Shown: positions 1 to 11,779 of the stretch, in pieces
Layout: each line of letters starts with the position of its first letter
Position numbering within the stretch: position 1 is the first letter of the stretch
Source of the DNA: Cryptomeria japonica
Taxonomy: Eukaryota; Streptophyta; Pinopsida; Cupressales; Cupressaceae
NCBI RefSeq assembly: GCF_030272615.1
Contig: NC_081405.1
Location: 20,238,047 to 20,302,046 of the forward strand
Direction: 5' to 3'
Length of the DNA: 64,000 bases
Made by a program: the position numbers and the translations under genes
Notes under the pieces: model-generated
Database searches by the model: none
Seen by the model: only the letters and a program-made list of their open reading frames with translations
Told to the model about the DNA's origin: nothing

Positions 1-33
1 AGGAATAAAAAGAGCTAATATCTCAACTCATCA
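1..33 (-). repeat. First 33 bases of the 3' LTR
   Basis: This is the edge of the 3' LTR, starting TGATGAG on the minus strand. It aligns without gaps to 11042-11074 with three differences. All three are transitions, two of them C-to-T on the plus strand in the 5' LTR copy. The other roughly 2.4 kb of this LTR is outside the window. Confidence 0.8.
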
Positions 34-42
34 TGCCCCCCC
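34..42 (-). promoter_or_regulatory. Polypurine tract of the retrotransposon
   Basis: On the minus strand, seven G followed by CA sit directly against the 3' LTR start (TGATGAG). That is the expected place and composition for the plus-strand DNA priming site. Confidence 0.65.
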
Positions 43-59
43 AACTTAGTGTCTTGTTG

Positions 60-2254
60 ATCCTCCCGCAAGAGGAAAACTTCTTATCCAAGCACTAACT
101 TGTAAGTTGCCAATGGTTCCCTGTCCTATTCCTCTTACAGCCAAGTTCCAATAAAACCCCTTCATCTTTTCCAGTCTAGCTCATCTGGCTTCTTCTGTGG
201 CCTCTTCATATGGTTTGTCTGTAACCCTGCATCTCATTAATGGCCACATAAGGATAGGTGGCTGAAATATAAAAGGTAGCCAGTTATTTCTTTTTGTCTT
301 ACCTAAGTGGATGTACTTGGGAGCTCTTTGTGTGGTTGCATGAAAATTAGGCAGTGAATGGGGTTCACCCTGCTTTAGGTCTTCTAGGATATTATTCTAG
401 TGCTGAACCAAACACTCAATTGCAGTTGTATTTTCATTTTCAACCAAATGTCCATATTCCTGGAATGTTTCCTCCCTCATCGGTAAAACCTGGCTTTTGA
501 CATCAGGTCTTGTTAACAATTTTTGCTAGTCATAGTAAATAAGCCATAGATTTTTGGCTTTAGCTCTGAGTGGTAATGGACAATCAAATTCTAAATTTAT
601 GTATGTTTCAGCCTGGGTCCCCATACTGATTTCATTTTGTATCCATGACATCAATGCTTTTAATTGAATGTCACCAATGTATAGTAAGGGATTCCATTCA
701 TTGTCAGAAGTCACAACATAATTATGCAAATAAAATTCATGTAACAAATTCCTAATAGCTGCAGAAGAGTTTTGATAAACATTATAAAATTCATGTGGGG
801 TATCTAGAGGACTAAGATCCCTAACAATGTGGTTTAGCTTGAAACATAAATACTGCTCTTTTAAATATAAAGCGGAAACCCTCGGAGGAGCCCTACATTG
901 CATCAATTCAGGAACCATATTGGCAACTGTGTCTACTTTAGCTTGCAATTCCATAATCTGATTATCCCTCTTTTCAATCTCTTTCTATTGTTTATCAATA
1001 ACTCCTTGTAACCTAGCCCTTTCTATCCCCCACTGTTTATAAAATGTAAGTACAATAGGTAAACTAGTGAGAGATGAAGGGGACCTGTGAGCTGTTACCT
1101 GAGGGCGTGAGATTTCTTCAACCGGTTCTTCAAACTATTCTGCTACATGTGCCAAATTTGACAGTCTGTCGGCTCCATGTTACTCCTATGGTTGAATCTT
1201 TGTTTGACTTTTGTGCCCTTCTTCCAATGTTTCCACGGAAATGACTTCAATCACATCCCCTGTTGCTTGAATTTTCTGTTTACCTTGCCGACTCCTTCTC
1301 AAATACATTTTCAGAGTGGCTACAGGAGAAGTTTCTATAGGAGAATTTTCTTTCACCTTGCACCTTTTAGCTGCAAGAGAAACCTACACTGCTTGAGGCT
1401 ACTCTATGGTTTCTTCCTCTACGTCAACTGTTTCTATTTCTTTCCCTCTTCTTCTGGAAGATGTCGCTCCACTTTGAAAATGAGTGGAGGGCTGCTCAAT
1501 ATTTGGATCAATTATCATTTCTTCTATAACAGGAAAGGCCTCATTGACAATAGGAGGTTCATTTTCTGCAAAAACCTTAGGAGATGAGGGTTCTCTGATA
1601 TCTTCCTCTTGGGCTGCTATTTCTTCTACAACAGGAGTATTTTCCTCCCTAAATTGCAGGATATCTTCGAATGCCCCCCATGCCATCTGAGATACATCTC
1701 TGAGAGAATGTTCTACCAACAACTTAATCAAGCCATAGTGACTAACAAAATAATTTCCACCCTTCTGTGTTTCCTTTGCACTTATGGAAATAAGATGATA
1801 CAAAGAAATTGGGAACATTCACCCTTCGGCCATGTCGTAAATGACTAAGTAATTTAAAATGGATTGAATGCAAATTTGAGTACCTTCCATCATAGGTAGT
1901 GTATTTCATCACATACAATGCCACCTCGGGCCATTCTGCTGGAAGAGATATCCGTCTAGTTCCCTGCTTGTCCACACTTAGGGGTCCATCTGCTAGGTGA
2001 GTAAACTCTTCCCTAGCGCTTCTCGCATCCTTCAACTCAGGAAATAGTTCCCCCTCCTGCAACAACCCAGTGAGTTTATTTATCCGTTGCTCTGTGGCAA
2101 TGACTCTTAACCCCTTGATAGAGGCCTCTCCTTCACTGTATGTACACATGAATTCATAGGCAATTTCTTCATTGAAATCCATTATTTTTAGAAAATAGTC
2201 AATCCACCCATACATACGGAAGTAATGCTCACACTGGACATCCTGCAACAACAC
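60..2254 (-). pseudogene. Third open region of the Athila-type element (downstream of pol)
   Basis: A long decayed coding region between integrase and the 3' LTR, where Athila elements carry their extra, env-position gene. The best piece is 1742-2254 (170 residues). It is a globular-looking segment with WIDYFLKIMDFNEEIAYEFM near its start and LPAEWPEVALYVMKY later. A frame change near 1770 leads into 1399-1818, which is acidic and ends in a basic patch (SSRRRGKE). After several stops, 526-954 (142 residues) follows a charged stretch likely to form a coiled coil. I see no clear signal peptide, transmembrane segment or fusion peptide, so envelope function is not supported. It resembles plant retrotransposon extra-ORF proteins of unknown role. 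At roughly 700 codons it would have been a sizeable protein. Confidence is good that it is retroelement-derived and low on function. Confidence 0.55.
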
Positions 2255-3007
2255 ATCATGAATTACTGGTTCATGGTAGATAGGAGCTCCTCCTATGACT
2301 AACTTGGCTTCTCAAAACAATTTCCACAGCAAAATGAAGGACTGAAATAACCTATAGAACTGAAAATACATGTTTTGAAATACTTTACTTACTTCCAGTA
2401 CCTTTCATTGATTTTGGCAACATGATGAACTACTCACTTGTGCGATAGAATGTCTTATTAAAAAATGATGTTAGGCAAATTAAAACAAATTACTGACAAG
2501 GACAAACAATTACTCATCTTGGAAATCGAGCCATAAAACACCCCCCCAACTTAATATGACACGTGTCCACACATGTGAAAAAGGACAAAGGGAAGGATAT
2601 GCAGATTATGCAAATGAAAATAGGCAATAATCATAGTGAAATAATAAATGCATAATTAAAATAAATAAATAATATACATACCTGCAGTCGTACTAATTAA
2701 TGTTGCATGAAACAATTAGCGATTTAAAAGGGGGAAAATGAGATGACGTGAAATGAATGAAATGACAGACAAAGATATGAAATGGGATGATGTGTACGAG
2801 AAAATTATTATCGAGAATGATATTTCCATAAGGTGTGTAAATAATTATTATGAAAACATGCATGAAGAATTTAAGGCTGATGACTAAGAATGCTCCCTAC
2901 AGAAGCTGCAGGAACTGCGTCCCTAATGTCTTCTTTAGTTGCTGCAGGAACTATAACAGGAGAGTATTCGTTAGATGCTAAAGGAACTTCTCCAGTTGTT
3001 GCAGGAA
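2255..3007 (-). other. Non-coding spacer between pol and the third open region
   Basis: About 750 bases with no sustained reading frame, AT-rich in 2450-2880. The phrase TTGCAGGAACT or close variants recurs between about 2900 and 3025. The position suits an intergenic spacer holding a splice acceptor for a subgenomic third-gene message, but I cannot point to one with confidence. Confidence 0.4.
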
Positions 3008-4690
3008 CTATTCTATGGTTGCAGGCTTATGATACAGGCGTAGTCGATGACCATTGACTAGAAGTTTGAATCTGATTGGATCTATTGTGGTCAAGCGAAC
3101 TGCTCCATTTACAAAAAAATCATCTATTCCATATGGGCCCAACCATCTTGTCTGCAACTTCCCCATTGTATCCTTATATCTAGAATCATATAGAAATGCC
3201 CAATCGCCATATTTAAATTTCCTCTCCTTTATATACTTACCATGCCATTTAGCTCTCTGATGTTGAATAAGCTCTATATGTTGGACAACCAACTTCCTCA
3301 ACTCATCCAAAGCATTCAATTACATGATGTGGTCTCTTTGTGCTTCTGAGAGAGTCATATTCATTTGCAGAGCTATTCTAAGAGTTTTATGCTCAAACTC
3401 AATGGTCATCATTGTTGTTTTTCTATACACATTTCAAAAGGTGTAAAACCAATTGGTGTCTTCCATGTTTTTCCTATATGCCCAAATGGCTTCAGGAAGT
3501 CTATTTGACCATTTTTTCTTATGAAGAGCTCATCTTGGTAAGAATGGCTTCTAAATCCCTATTTGTAACTTCTACTTGACCATTTTCTTGTGGATGATAT
3601 GGAGTAGACTTCCTGTGTCTGATATTATATTCATTAACCAATGTTGCAATGAATGTGGAAGTAAATTGTGGTCCTTGATCTAAAACAATCTTTCTTGGAA
3701 CTCTATATCTGGTAAATATTTCCTCATAGAGGAATTCAACTACCTTATTATCTCTTGCATGTGTCATAGCTCATGCTTCCACCCATTTTGTAACATAATT
3801 AGTGCATACTAGAATATACGATTTCCCATTTGAAGGAGGATCAATTGGCCCAACAAAATCTAATCCCCATTTATCAAATGGTGCAACCAATATCTAGGGA
3901 TATAATGGAATTTCATCAGATCTGGTAGGCCTACCCATTCGCTGACATCTATCACATTTTCTAGTATATTGTGCTGCATCCTTATACAATGCTGGCCAAT
4001 AATATCTTGTGCCAAGTATTTTAAGTGTTGTTCTTTTAGCAGCAAAATGTTCTCCACATGGCTCATCATGACATGCATGAAGGATATTATATGTTTCATC
4101 TTCTCTAACACATCTTCTCATGACTTGGTCAGGTCCAGTATAAAATAAACAATCACCAATCCATGAGAAATTAAAGCTTTTCTCAACTAACAGTCTTCTT
4201 TCTTTAGGAGAAAAATGAGTAGGCATCTTATTAGTAGCTAAATAATTTGCAATATCAGCATACCAAGGAGTGTGTGCTTTTATCATGAACAAATGTTCAT
4301 CTGGGAAAGCATCATCTATGGCTGTAGGATCATCCTGCAATTGAAGCCTAGAAAGATAATCTACAACTACATTGGATTTACCTGGCTTATCAACAATTGT
4401 AATATCAAATTCTTGCATCAATAGTAACCATCGAGCTAATCTTCCTGTAATTAAAGGTTTGTTCATGCGATATTTGATTGTTGCATGAGTAGTGTGCACA
4501 TATATTTGATATCCTATGACATAATGCCTAAATTTCCTGAGTGCATATATAACTGCTAACATCTCCTTCCCGGTGATAGTATAATTAAGCTCAAGTCCCT
4601 GCATGTTTTTGTTGATGAAATAAATTGCATTCTCCAAGTTGTCAATCTTCTATCCCAAAACTGCTCCTATGGCATAATCTGATGCATCTG
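3008..4690 (-). pseudogene. Pol segment: RNase H and integrase
   Basis: The region starts with an RNase H-like segment (TITGKEMLAVIYALRKFRHY, about 4500-4580). Next is the integrase H-H-C-C zinc finger near 3945-4090, with H-ACHDEPCGEH and CDRC visible. The catalytic core covers about 3519-3900: FVGPIDPP, then LDQGPQFTS, then the glutamate in ENGQVE. The C-terminal part (3008-3319) carries the GPY motif (RWLGPYGIDDF). The reading frame changes between RT and RNase H (about 4640-4690) and again between 3519 and 3319, and a stop interrupts the core near 3768. These domains would insert retroviral-type cDNA into the genome; this copy cannot make an intact enzyme. Confidence 0.85.
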
Positions 4691-5847
4691 TATGAATATG
4701 AAAAGGTAATGACCAGTTTGAAACCCTTAAGCACTGGTGCTTGAGTCAATGCATGTTTGACCTTCAAGAAAGCTTCATGGCATGCATAGGTCCAATTAAA
4801 CTCCATATCCTTGTTCAAAAGAGAATATAAAGGTCCTGCAATTTTGCTGAAATCTTTGATAAACCTTCTATAATATCTAGCATGATCGAGGAAACTTCTG
4901 ACATCCTTTTTCTTTATAGGTGCAGGGAGGTTTTGAATGACTTCTATTTTGGTTGGGTCAACTTGTATTCCAGTTAGAGAGATATGATGACCAAGAACTA
5001 TGCCTTCCTACATCATCATAAAGCACTTTTCACTATTCAATAAATTGTAGTCTTCACATCGCTGCAAAACTCTCTTAATATTCTTCAGTGCCTCTTCAAG
5101 TTCTAAATCATAAGTGGTAAAATCATCCATATATATCTCCATGTTGTCCTGGGAAATATCTAAAAATATGCTTATTACTGCTCTTTGAAAAGTAGTTGGA
5201 GCATTACATAACCCAAAAGGAAGAACATAATATGCATATGTTTCCCAAGGACAAGTAAATGTAGTATTTTTCTGATCCTTGGGAGCAATTTGAATCTGGT
5301 TGTAGCCATTGAATCCATCCAGGAATGAAAAGTACCGCTTCCTTGCCAAGGAATCTAATACTTGATCCACAAATGGTAATGGAAAATGATCCTTTCTAGT
5401 TGCTAAGTTCAAAGCTCTATAATCCACACATACCTGCCATTTACCTCCTTTCTTTGGAACTATGACTAGAGGTGACACCCATTGACTATCTGATATAGGA
5501 TAGATAAATCCAACATTTAATAGTTTCTGTAATTCCTCTTTATCTATCTCTCTTAATGTAGGATTAATTCTTCTCTGTGGCTGTCTAAGTGGTCTATAGT
5601 CCTCTTTTATATAAATACGGTGGGTACAAACTATAGGATCAATTTCATGCATGTCTTTGTAATCCCATGCAAAAGCGTGTTGATGACATTTAAGCAGCTC
5701 AACTAGTGTTATTCTTTGAGTCTCTATGAGTTGATTGTTGATATTCAAATATTTATTTAGATCAACTTCCACTTTGACAGTAAGATCAATTTGTGATGCC
5801 TTAGAAAGATGAGAACTGCCGACTTCATGCAACAGCAGTGTACGCAA
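4691..5847 (-). pseudogene. Pol segment: reverse transcriptase
   Basis: Retrotransposon reverse transcriptase on the minus strand. Motifs in order are YPISDSQWVSPLVIVPKKGG, VDYRALN, PFVDQVLDSL, FLDGFNGYNQI and LPFGLCNAP. The catalytic box is YMDDF, so both metal-binding aspartates survive. One stop at about 5005 breaks the frame. The same frame then continues through GIVLGHHIS and the thumb/connection region to about 4700. The YMDD-F context and the ISDS-WVSP block are typical of Athila-like RTs. The enzyme copies element RNA into DNA inside gag particles. Confidence 0.9.
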
Positions 5848-5922
5848 TATGTCAGTGGTTGTAGGAAAATCTAATGCTGTAATATTTGATGTTAACTCCT
5901 ATGACTGTTGCTCTTGTTGTAA

Positions 5923-6636
5923 CTAATTTGCCAGAATTTTATAGAGGACTGAATCATCATCCTGAAGTTGTATGAATGATTCTCTATTAATCATGATAAG
6001 ATGATTGACAGAGTTGAATCCTTCCTCAAATTCTTCTCCCACATTAGGCCAAACGGCTTGCTCTTGATCAAGTTGGGGCTGAGCAGTAGAATACAGAGCC
6101 AGAGTTTTGGTACTATTTCCATTAGAAATAGTCATATCTCCTGACAGACATCTAATATATGCATCAACTGTAGCAAGCCAAGGTCTTCCCAAAATAACTG
6201 GATATCCTCCCAATGTGGCTTTAGGAGACAGGATCATAAAATCTGCAGGATATTCCCAGGAATCCAAAGTAACAACTACATCTTCAATCATACCATCAGG
6301 CCGAACCATGGAACTGTCAGCAAGCTATAAAACTGTAGGTGTAGGCATGAGACTGGTTATGTCAAGTTTCCGCATAATATCTCTTGTCATTACATTAATG
6401 GCTACTCCCAAATGTATTAAAGCATTCTTTATCTGAGTGCCATTGATGACTATTTTCACAACAGGACTGCCAAGATCAACATATTTAAGAATTAAAACCT
6501 TTCCTAACATAATATCAACCAATTGACCCATTACATGCATGGTTTGCGAATCCTCTTTCTTTCTACCAGGTTTCTTTAAACATGCCTCCTTTAATGCTTT
6601 ACCATAAATAGGGACATCCTTAATAGCTTGAAACAA
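5923..6636 (-). pseudogene. Pol segment: aspartic protease
   Basis: Retropepsin-like region preceding RT. The flap and C-terminal part are recognisable (GGYPVILGRPWLATVDAYI). The N-terminal catalytic loop reads ALIHLGVAIN, whereas family members have an aspartate where this has histidine (LIDLGA-like). The nucleophilic residue therefore appears lost. A single in-frame stop separates 6325-6636 from 5923-6309. The protease would normally cleave the gag-pol polyprotein. Confidence 0.75.
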
Positions 6637-7034
6637 TGGAATTTTAACACATGTGTTTCAACTAATCTATGTTATCAAAATTTACTTCTTCTTCCTGTAG
6701 AATCTCTTTAGCCTACAACCTATGAGGAAATGGGTGTATTTGCTAATTTTGAAGTATTTGGGTTGTTGGGCTAGATATTTCCTTTTCCTTTTGTATCTCA
6801 GTTATAACTGGAGGGGACATGTTAGGTAAAGTTATCCCAGATCTAAGGAATATCACTTATAGAAAAAGAATAAGTTGGGTATTGATTAAGATCAGTTGAA
6901 TAAACTTATTGTTGTTGCTGAGGCTTGCTATTAGGATTTGGCATGGGTTGAGTGGGAAGCTATGTAGGTTTAGGTGGAGCATTATTGGCAGTAGGAGGAG
7001 GCACTAGAGTAGGTGGTTGTGGCTGCTGCTAAGG
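6637..7034 (-). other. Decayed gag-pol linker
   Basis: A stretch rich in proline, glutamine and asparagine codons on the minus strand, broken by several stops. It sits between the gag tail and the protease, and no domain is visible. Confidence 0.45.
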
Positions 7035-8490
7035 TCATTGATAACCAGATGACTGATTTGTCCATTTCTTGACCTCCTCTCCATTGAGGGGTAGGTTGCC
7101 AATTCCCTTGGAATTGTTGCCATGGTCCTTGAGGCTGAGACCAATTTCCTTGTGGTTGCTGCCACTATGGAGGTTGATTGGCAAAATTCTGCCCTTGGCC
7201 TTGAGGATTATACCAATTTTGACAATTTTTAAAATTTTGAGCATATGGAGATTGCCATTGATTATTTTGTGCATAGGAATTTCCACTATAACCAGAAAAA
7301 GAAAGTGGATCGGGAGGCATACCTTGTCTTGGAAAATTTGGCCTCCTTTGAGCAACATAGAAAATTTGTTCATCATCTCCTTGTATTGTCTTGAAATCAA
7401 GAACTTCAAGATTTGCAACCATCTTACATGTGCAATGTCTTTTCTTCTATCTACAATGTGGGCAAAATTTTGCAAGAATTGCATCGGCTTCCTCATGCTT
7501 CTTCTTAGCTGAAAATGTGTCTAACTGAGTAGCCATATTATTTATGATATCCTCCTTAAAATCCTTCAAACGATGGCTAAGCTCCATTCGCGAAACTCCA
7601 TTACTGGATGTTGATGAAGAAATTCCTGGCTTGAAACGCCTATTCTTCTTAGAAGAAAATTTGGAATACTTCTGACAAATTTGTCCAATGTCATTCCATG
7701 TTGATTGTGTTATGTCATCTCCTCCCATAAGATCCAAAGCATCCATGCATTCATCACTAATTCCTCTTAAAAATATTAATTGAAGAGAATCTTCATTTAG
7801 AGTACTATGCTTGGACTTCTTGACACTGGATAGAAATCTCTCCAGATAATCTTCTAGACTTTCATCTTCCTTTTGTGTCATTCTGAAAATATCATCCCCA
7901 TGGCGATCAATTCCTCTACAATAATCCTTGTATTTCACAAGAAACAATCGTTTCATCTCATCCCATGTAGTGATTGTGCTACTCCCTAGACTCATAAACC
8001 ATCTCAAAGCTGATTCTTTTAAAGTAGCAGGGAATATTTTGAGTCTATGGACATCTGTAGTATAATCATAACTCCTACAGAGGACATCAAATTCAAATAG
8101 GAAAGTGTCGGGATCCTCTGTCACTAATCCATAGAATTTAGGAATGGAAGAAGATGGGATGTTCTTGAGATTAACATTATCATGCAGATCAGAAATAGGG
8201 AACACAAATGTTGGGTTCACGGGTGGAGGTGGGTTATTCCCACCAGGGGGTGGATTTACTTGCATTGGTCTTTGAGGAGGAGTTACTGAATGAAGTTCCT
8301 CTTCAGGGGGTCCAAAGAGGAAATGAAGGTTGTTCTTAGAAAGTTCAAATTCAAGGGGATTCAAATTATCTGGGGCTTGGTAAAGTGCAACAAAAGGATT
8401 TGCATCTGAGGGTTCATATGGATTGAGTCTTGTATGACTAGGACAGTTAGGAAGGAATCTACCTTGAGCATCTCTTCTTCATCTATGCAT
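7035..8490 (-). pseudogene. gag of the Athila-type element
   Basis: Capsid-type gag on the minus strand. The conserved retrotransposon gag block runs from about IPKFYGLVTEDPDTFLFEF through ALRWFMSLGSSTITTWDEMK to SLEDYLERF. It is followed by a cysteine/histidine cluster (CPHC, then HCTC) interrupted by one stop near 7448. The same frame continues as a Q/N-rich tail to about 7165. Coding potential extends upstream of the ATG at 8364 to about 8480 (the NPYEPSDANPF part), so the original start was probably there and is lost. The protein would form the cytoplasmic particle in which reverse transcription occurs. About 430 codons are recognisable. Confidence 0.85.
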
Positions 8491-8591
8491 GCAGATTCAT
8501 GAGAATTACTTAAAACAAACTAAGTTATCAAAAACAACTATACTGAAAGCTTGAAAATTCATAACCATAACAGGTTCTTAGTTTGACACCA

Positions 8592-8609
8592 TCCCCGACA
8601 ACGACACCA
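8592..8609 (-). promoter_or_regulatory. Primer-binding site, tRNA-Asp-like
   Basis: Minus-strand TGGTGTCGTTGTCGGGGA. The 3' end of plant tRNA-Asp predicts TGGCGCCGTTGCCGGGGA, the site used by Athila elements. The three differences are all C-to-T, as expected from decay of methylated cytosines. It lies four bases inside the LTR edge at 8614. Confidence 0.8.
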
Positions 8610-9057
8610 AAAATGTTTGCCTCACCAATAGGAACAATAACTAGAGCTAAATTCTCAACCCAAAGTTTGGTCATTCACTCTGTGTAATTATTATCCCCAT
8701 AACTGAATTTCATTTGTTTGTCAACCTAGGGACGTATTACTTGAAATGGGTCTACACTATATGTGCACTAAGTTCCTACTATTCTACATTACTGCAGTAA
8801 CTAAATCTATTTGAAATAAACAAGCAAGAATCATAACAACTGAATAGCTACAAGAAAACTTAGCATTGACAGAAAATTCTAATTAAAGAACTGTTAACTA
8901 AGTTCAGAGTTGACAAACAGGAATTACTCTGTCCGCTTTGGCTACAGGAACAGTCACAGGATCTGGTTCCAGTGGCTCCAAGAACAGTCAATCGCTAGAA
9001 CACCTACTGCAGAAAAAAGGAAATTTGAATCTAACGAATGCACATGAATACTCACCA

Positions 9058-9395
9058 AGTGGGCCCCCTTGGATGAGTGTATCCAGACTTCAAAGATAAT
9101 ACTATATACGAGTAAGTGCAAGGTAAAGGGTTACAAATTAGCGAAAGTCCATGCATTGGAAAACACACTCTTAGAAACGGGGGCCCATTTTTTCTTTGGA
9201 ACCCTCAAGAAAAAAGTAACGGGGGCCTGAGGTGAAACTAAACGGGCCCTCATTTTGTTCTCAAACGGGGGCCCGCTTGAAAACGAAACGGGGTCCCGTT
9301 TTTAAAAAACGGGCCCCCGTTTTAAAATTTTATTTTACCCATTTTTACAGTTAAAAAAGGAATGGGCCCCCATATTCAAAACGAGGGCCCGTTCT
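9058..9395. repeat. Cluster of GGGCCC-core palindromes inside the LTR
   Basis: At least eight copies of an AAACGGGGGCCCGTTT-like word or its decayed versions occur here, most densely at 9175-9395. Examples are ACGGGCCCCCGT near 9309 and AACGGGGTCCCGTT near 9287. The surrounding LTR is strongly AT-rich, so the composition shift is abrupt. Each unit is nearly self-complementary. Confidence 0.75.
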
Positions 9396-10745
9396 ATGGA
9401 AGTTGATTCCACAACCCGCCACTTGCTTCTGGATTAGGTCTGGGAAAGGCCTAGGATGGCCACACTTGAGACATGGACCTGCAAATTCAAATCTCCATGA
9501 ACAAAAACACAAATATGAACTTCTGAAATAGTTTACGTGCCTCTAATTAGAGAATTTTTATATGAAACTAAAACCCATTTTAGATTATACTGTCTGGATT
9601 CTAAATATATAATTTTAAAAAAAAATTGATTATTTTAACTATTTTTCATTTAATTTATACTAAATTGGGTCCATAAACTTGAAATATTAACTAATTTTGT
9701 TAATTTAATAACTTTTTTATTTTAATGAAGTTTGAAAAAAAAATTATGTCATCAATCTACACAAAATTATTTTTTATTTAAATTTTTTTTAAAAAAATGT
9801 TAAGTTTATGTCAAATTTTGTGGGTTGTACACGTCAAATTTTTAAAAAGATAATTACGATCATTAACAATTAATTAAAAAAAAAAAAATAGAAAATATTC
9901 TCATCAATCTTCAGTGTGTTACAAACCATTTCCCAAAACGGTTTGAGAAAATAATTTTAATTGTGTCAAAAAGTGTGGGTCGTGCACATGCATGGTATGG
10001 TCATGAAACAAACATTTTAAAACATGGTTTTTAGAACTCCATTCAAAAAGTTATTTTTTATTATGTGGGTATTAAAATAAATTACATATTTGGAAAGTAG
10101 ACTCAGAGAGCTATCTTTTATAGTACTAACTTTTTCCAAGATTCAATCTCCAAGTGTTTCAAAATTTAAGCTCAAATGAGAAAAAACCTGAAAATTAGGG
10201 AAAACACTTCCACTTTTTGGCCAAAAAGTGGACTCAACTTCTTGCACTGACCCATACTCAAAATAACATCATTTTTAATCATTGTTTTTCAAAAGTCTAT
10301 ACAATGTTGAAATGAAAGAAAATACTATGCAACTCCGTTTCTAATCCCCTGTCTCTAACTAACCTCTGAGAAGAGGCACAAACTCTTACTTATAAGAAAA
10401 CTATAACAACTTCCTACTATCTAGGTCACGTCGATGAAATGAGACGGAAAACATTTATGACAACAAACAGAAGGAGTTAATCCACATAAAACATGGATCT
10501 CTTCTAAACCACATCCAAGAATATAGCATGGCGGTGTTACAAGATTGATGTTTACTGAAGACAAACATAAACGAGTATGGCGCGCCTTGCTATTCCTTTG
10601 CCACTTCTTACGCCCATTATTCTCTTTGTTGTTTTGAATATTTAACCGCTCCTTGAATATATCCAACTGCCTTTATGACGTGACACACTAACTGCTTCTG
10701 CAACAAGTTCATTTATTCTTGCAATTAAAAAGGTAGAACATACAA

Positions 10746-10763
10746 GCGCGCGCACACACACAC

Positions 10764-10798
<35 letters not shown>
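10746..10798. repeat. Compound microsatellite (CG/CA/TA)n
   Basis: Alternating purine-pyrimidine run: a short CG run, then CA, then about 15 TA dinucleotides. It lies inside the 5' LTR. Confidence 0.9.
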
Positions 10799-10800
<2 letters not shown>

Positions 10801-11249
10801 TTAATCATAACACTTATACATTCACACATGATATCACCTATGATAATTTGCATGGAAACATGAATAATTTGCATGGCAACATGAATAATTGACATGTCAA
10901 CATGAATAATTGGTCAAAAAAAACATGATTTAATGGGTTTGGTTATCATCTAGAATGCACATAGTAAAACTCTAATACGTCATATGACTCGAACACTATC
11001 CTGTTCTACAAATTAAAACATGGCAAAAAATTATCAATTATAGGAATAAAAAGAGCTAATATCTTAGCTCATTAATTAGGATGGAGGAGTAACATTGTTA
11101 AATGGAGGGGCTTGAGAATAAGGAGGTGGGACACTATGATAGTACGTATGGAGATGATTGGGTAACAAATGGAAGACCATGGAAGGAGAGATGAAAGAGT
11201 TTTGATTATTAATATTGACCACTTGAATAACATGTGTCGGAATAGCATT

Positions 11250-11779
11250 TTATGTGGAAGTAGCCATGACATTGGATGTGAAAGTAGGCACACTAGGCAT
11301 TGAAGTAGGCATGGGAATAGAGTGATTAATTTCAATGGGAGGTTGAGTGTAACCAAGGACTTCAACACAACTTTTCAAAGGCATGATATTAGTGTCAACA
11401 ATATGAGCAAGGCCACACAACAAATTAATGCCAATTTTATTACTTTGTACCATTGTTTTTAATCCTTCAATCAATGGGATGGCCTCACTTTCCGGATATT
11501 GTTGACAAATCCATTGTTGAATATTTTCAAATCCATTGTCAATCTTCTCCAATTGGTCAACGAAAACCCTAGTTAGTGATTCACCCTCATCATGATAATA
11601 TGTAAAGAATGGGGATAAATGACGTCATTTTTTGGAATAGAATAACCACCCACATTCTCATGAAATAAGTTATCCAAATTAGGCTCCATATCTTTAGTAA
11701 TTAAACCTTGGGAAGCCTTAATTCTACAACTTCTTCTCATGAGAATATTATAGGTAGGACTGTTAGTAGTCAAACTCAT
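11250..11779 (-). pseudogene. Unrecognised coding remnant next to the LTR
   Basis: Two minus-strand frames read as one decayed protein. 11573-11779 starts MSLTTNSPTYNILMRRSCRI. After a frame change near 11575 it continues in 11250-11552 (EKIDNGFENIQQWICQQYPE, later LCGLAHIVDTN). No family is recognised. The sequence upstream of it is a long non-coding leader split by the LINE at 11970-13054. This is the layout of the gag-proximal part of an older retroelement, but no diagnostic motif is present. Codon-like conservation is the only support. Confidence 0.35.

Larger units (their letters stand above)
1..11074 (-). mobile_element. Athila-type Ty3/gypsy LTR retrotransposon, 3' LTR cut by window edge
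   Basis: Minus-strand element with the order 5' LTR, primer-binding site, gag, protease, reverse transcriptase, RNase H, integrase, third open region, polypurine tract, 3' LTR. Protease-RT-RNase H-integrase order is diagnostic of Ty3/gypsy. The RT motif block, the tRNA-Asp-like primer site and a long open region after integrase point to the Athila group of the Tat/Athila branch. Bases 1-33 match 11042-11074 at 30 of 33 positions, which fixes the outer LTR edge and shows that the element continues beyond the window start. Several in-frame stops and at least three frame changes make it non-autonomous. The second target-site duplication lies outside the window. Confidence 0.9.
8614..11074 (-). 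repeat. 5' LTR of the Athila-type element (2461 bp)
   Basis: The inner edge is set by the primer site (plus-strand TGTTTGCC at 8614). The outer edge is set by the match of 11042-11074 with bases 1-33. The ends read TG on the inner side and TA, presumably decayed from CA, on the outer side. The LTR should hold the element promoter and polyadenylation signals, read leftward. It contains an unusual GGGCCC-rich segment and a compound microsatellite (listed separately). I see no host gene inside it. Confidence 0.8.

Noticed and set aside
1177-1848. Plus-strand open frames opposite the third open region
   Set aside because: They are antisense shadows of the minus-strand retroelement coding sequence, with no start context or domain.
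7069-7512. 147-codon plus-strand frame
   Set aside because: It lies exactly opposite the gag tail and is explained by its biased codon content.
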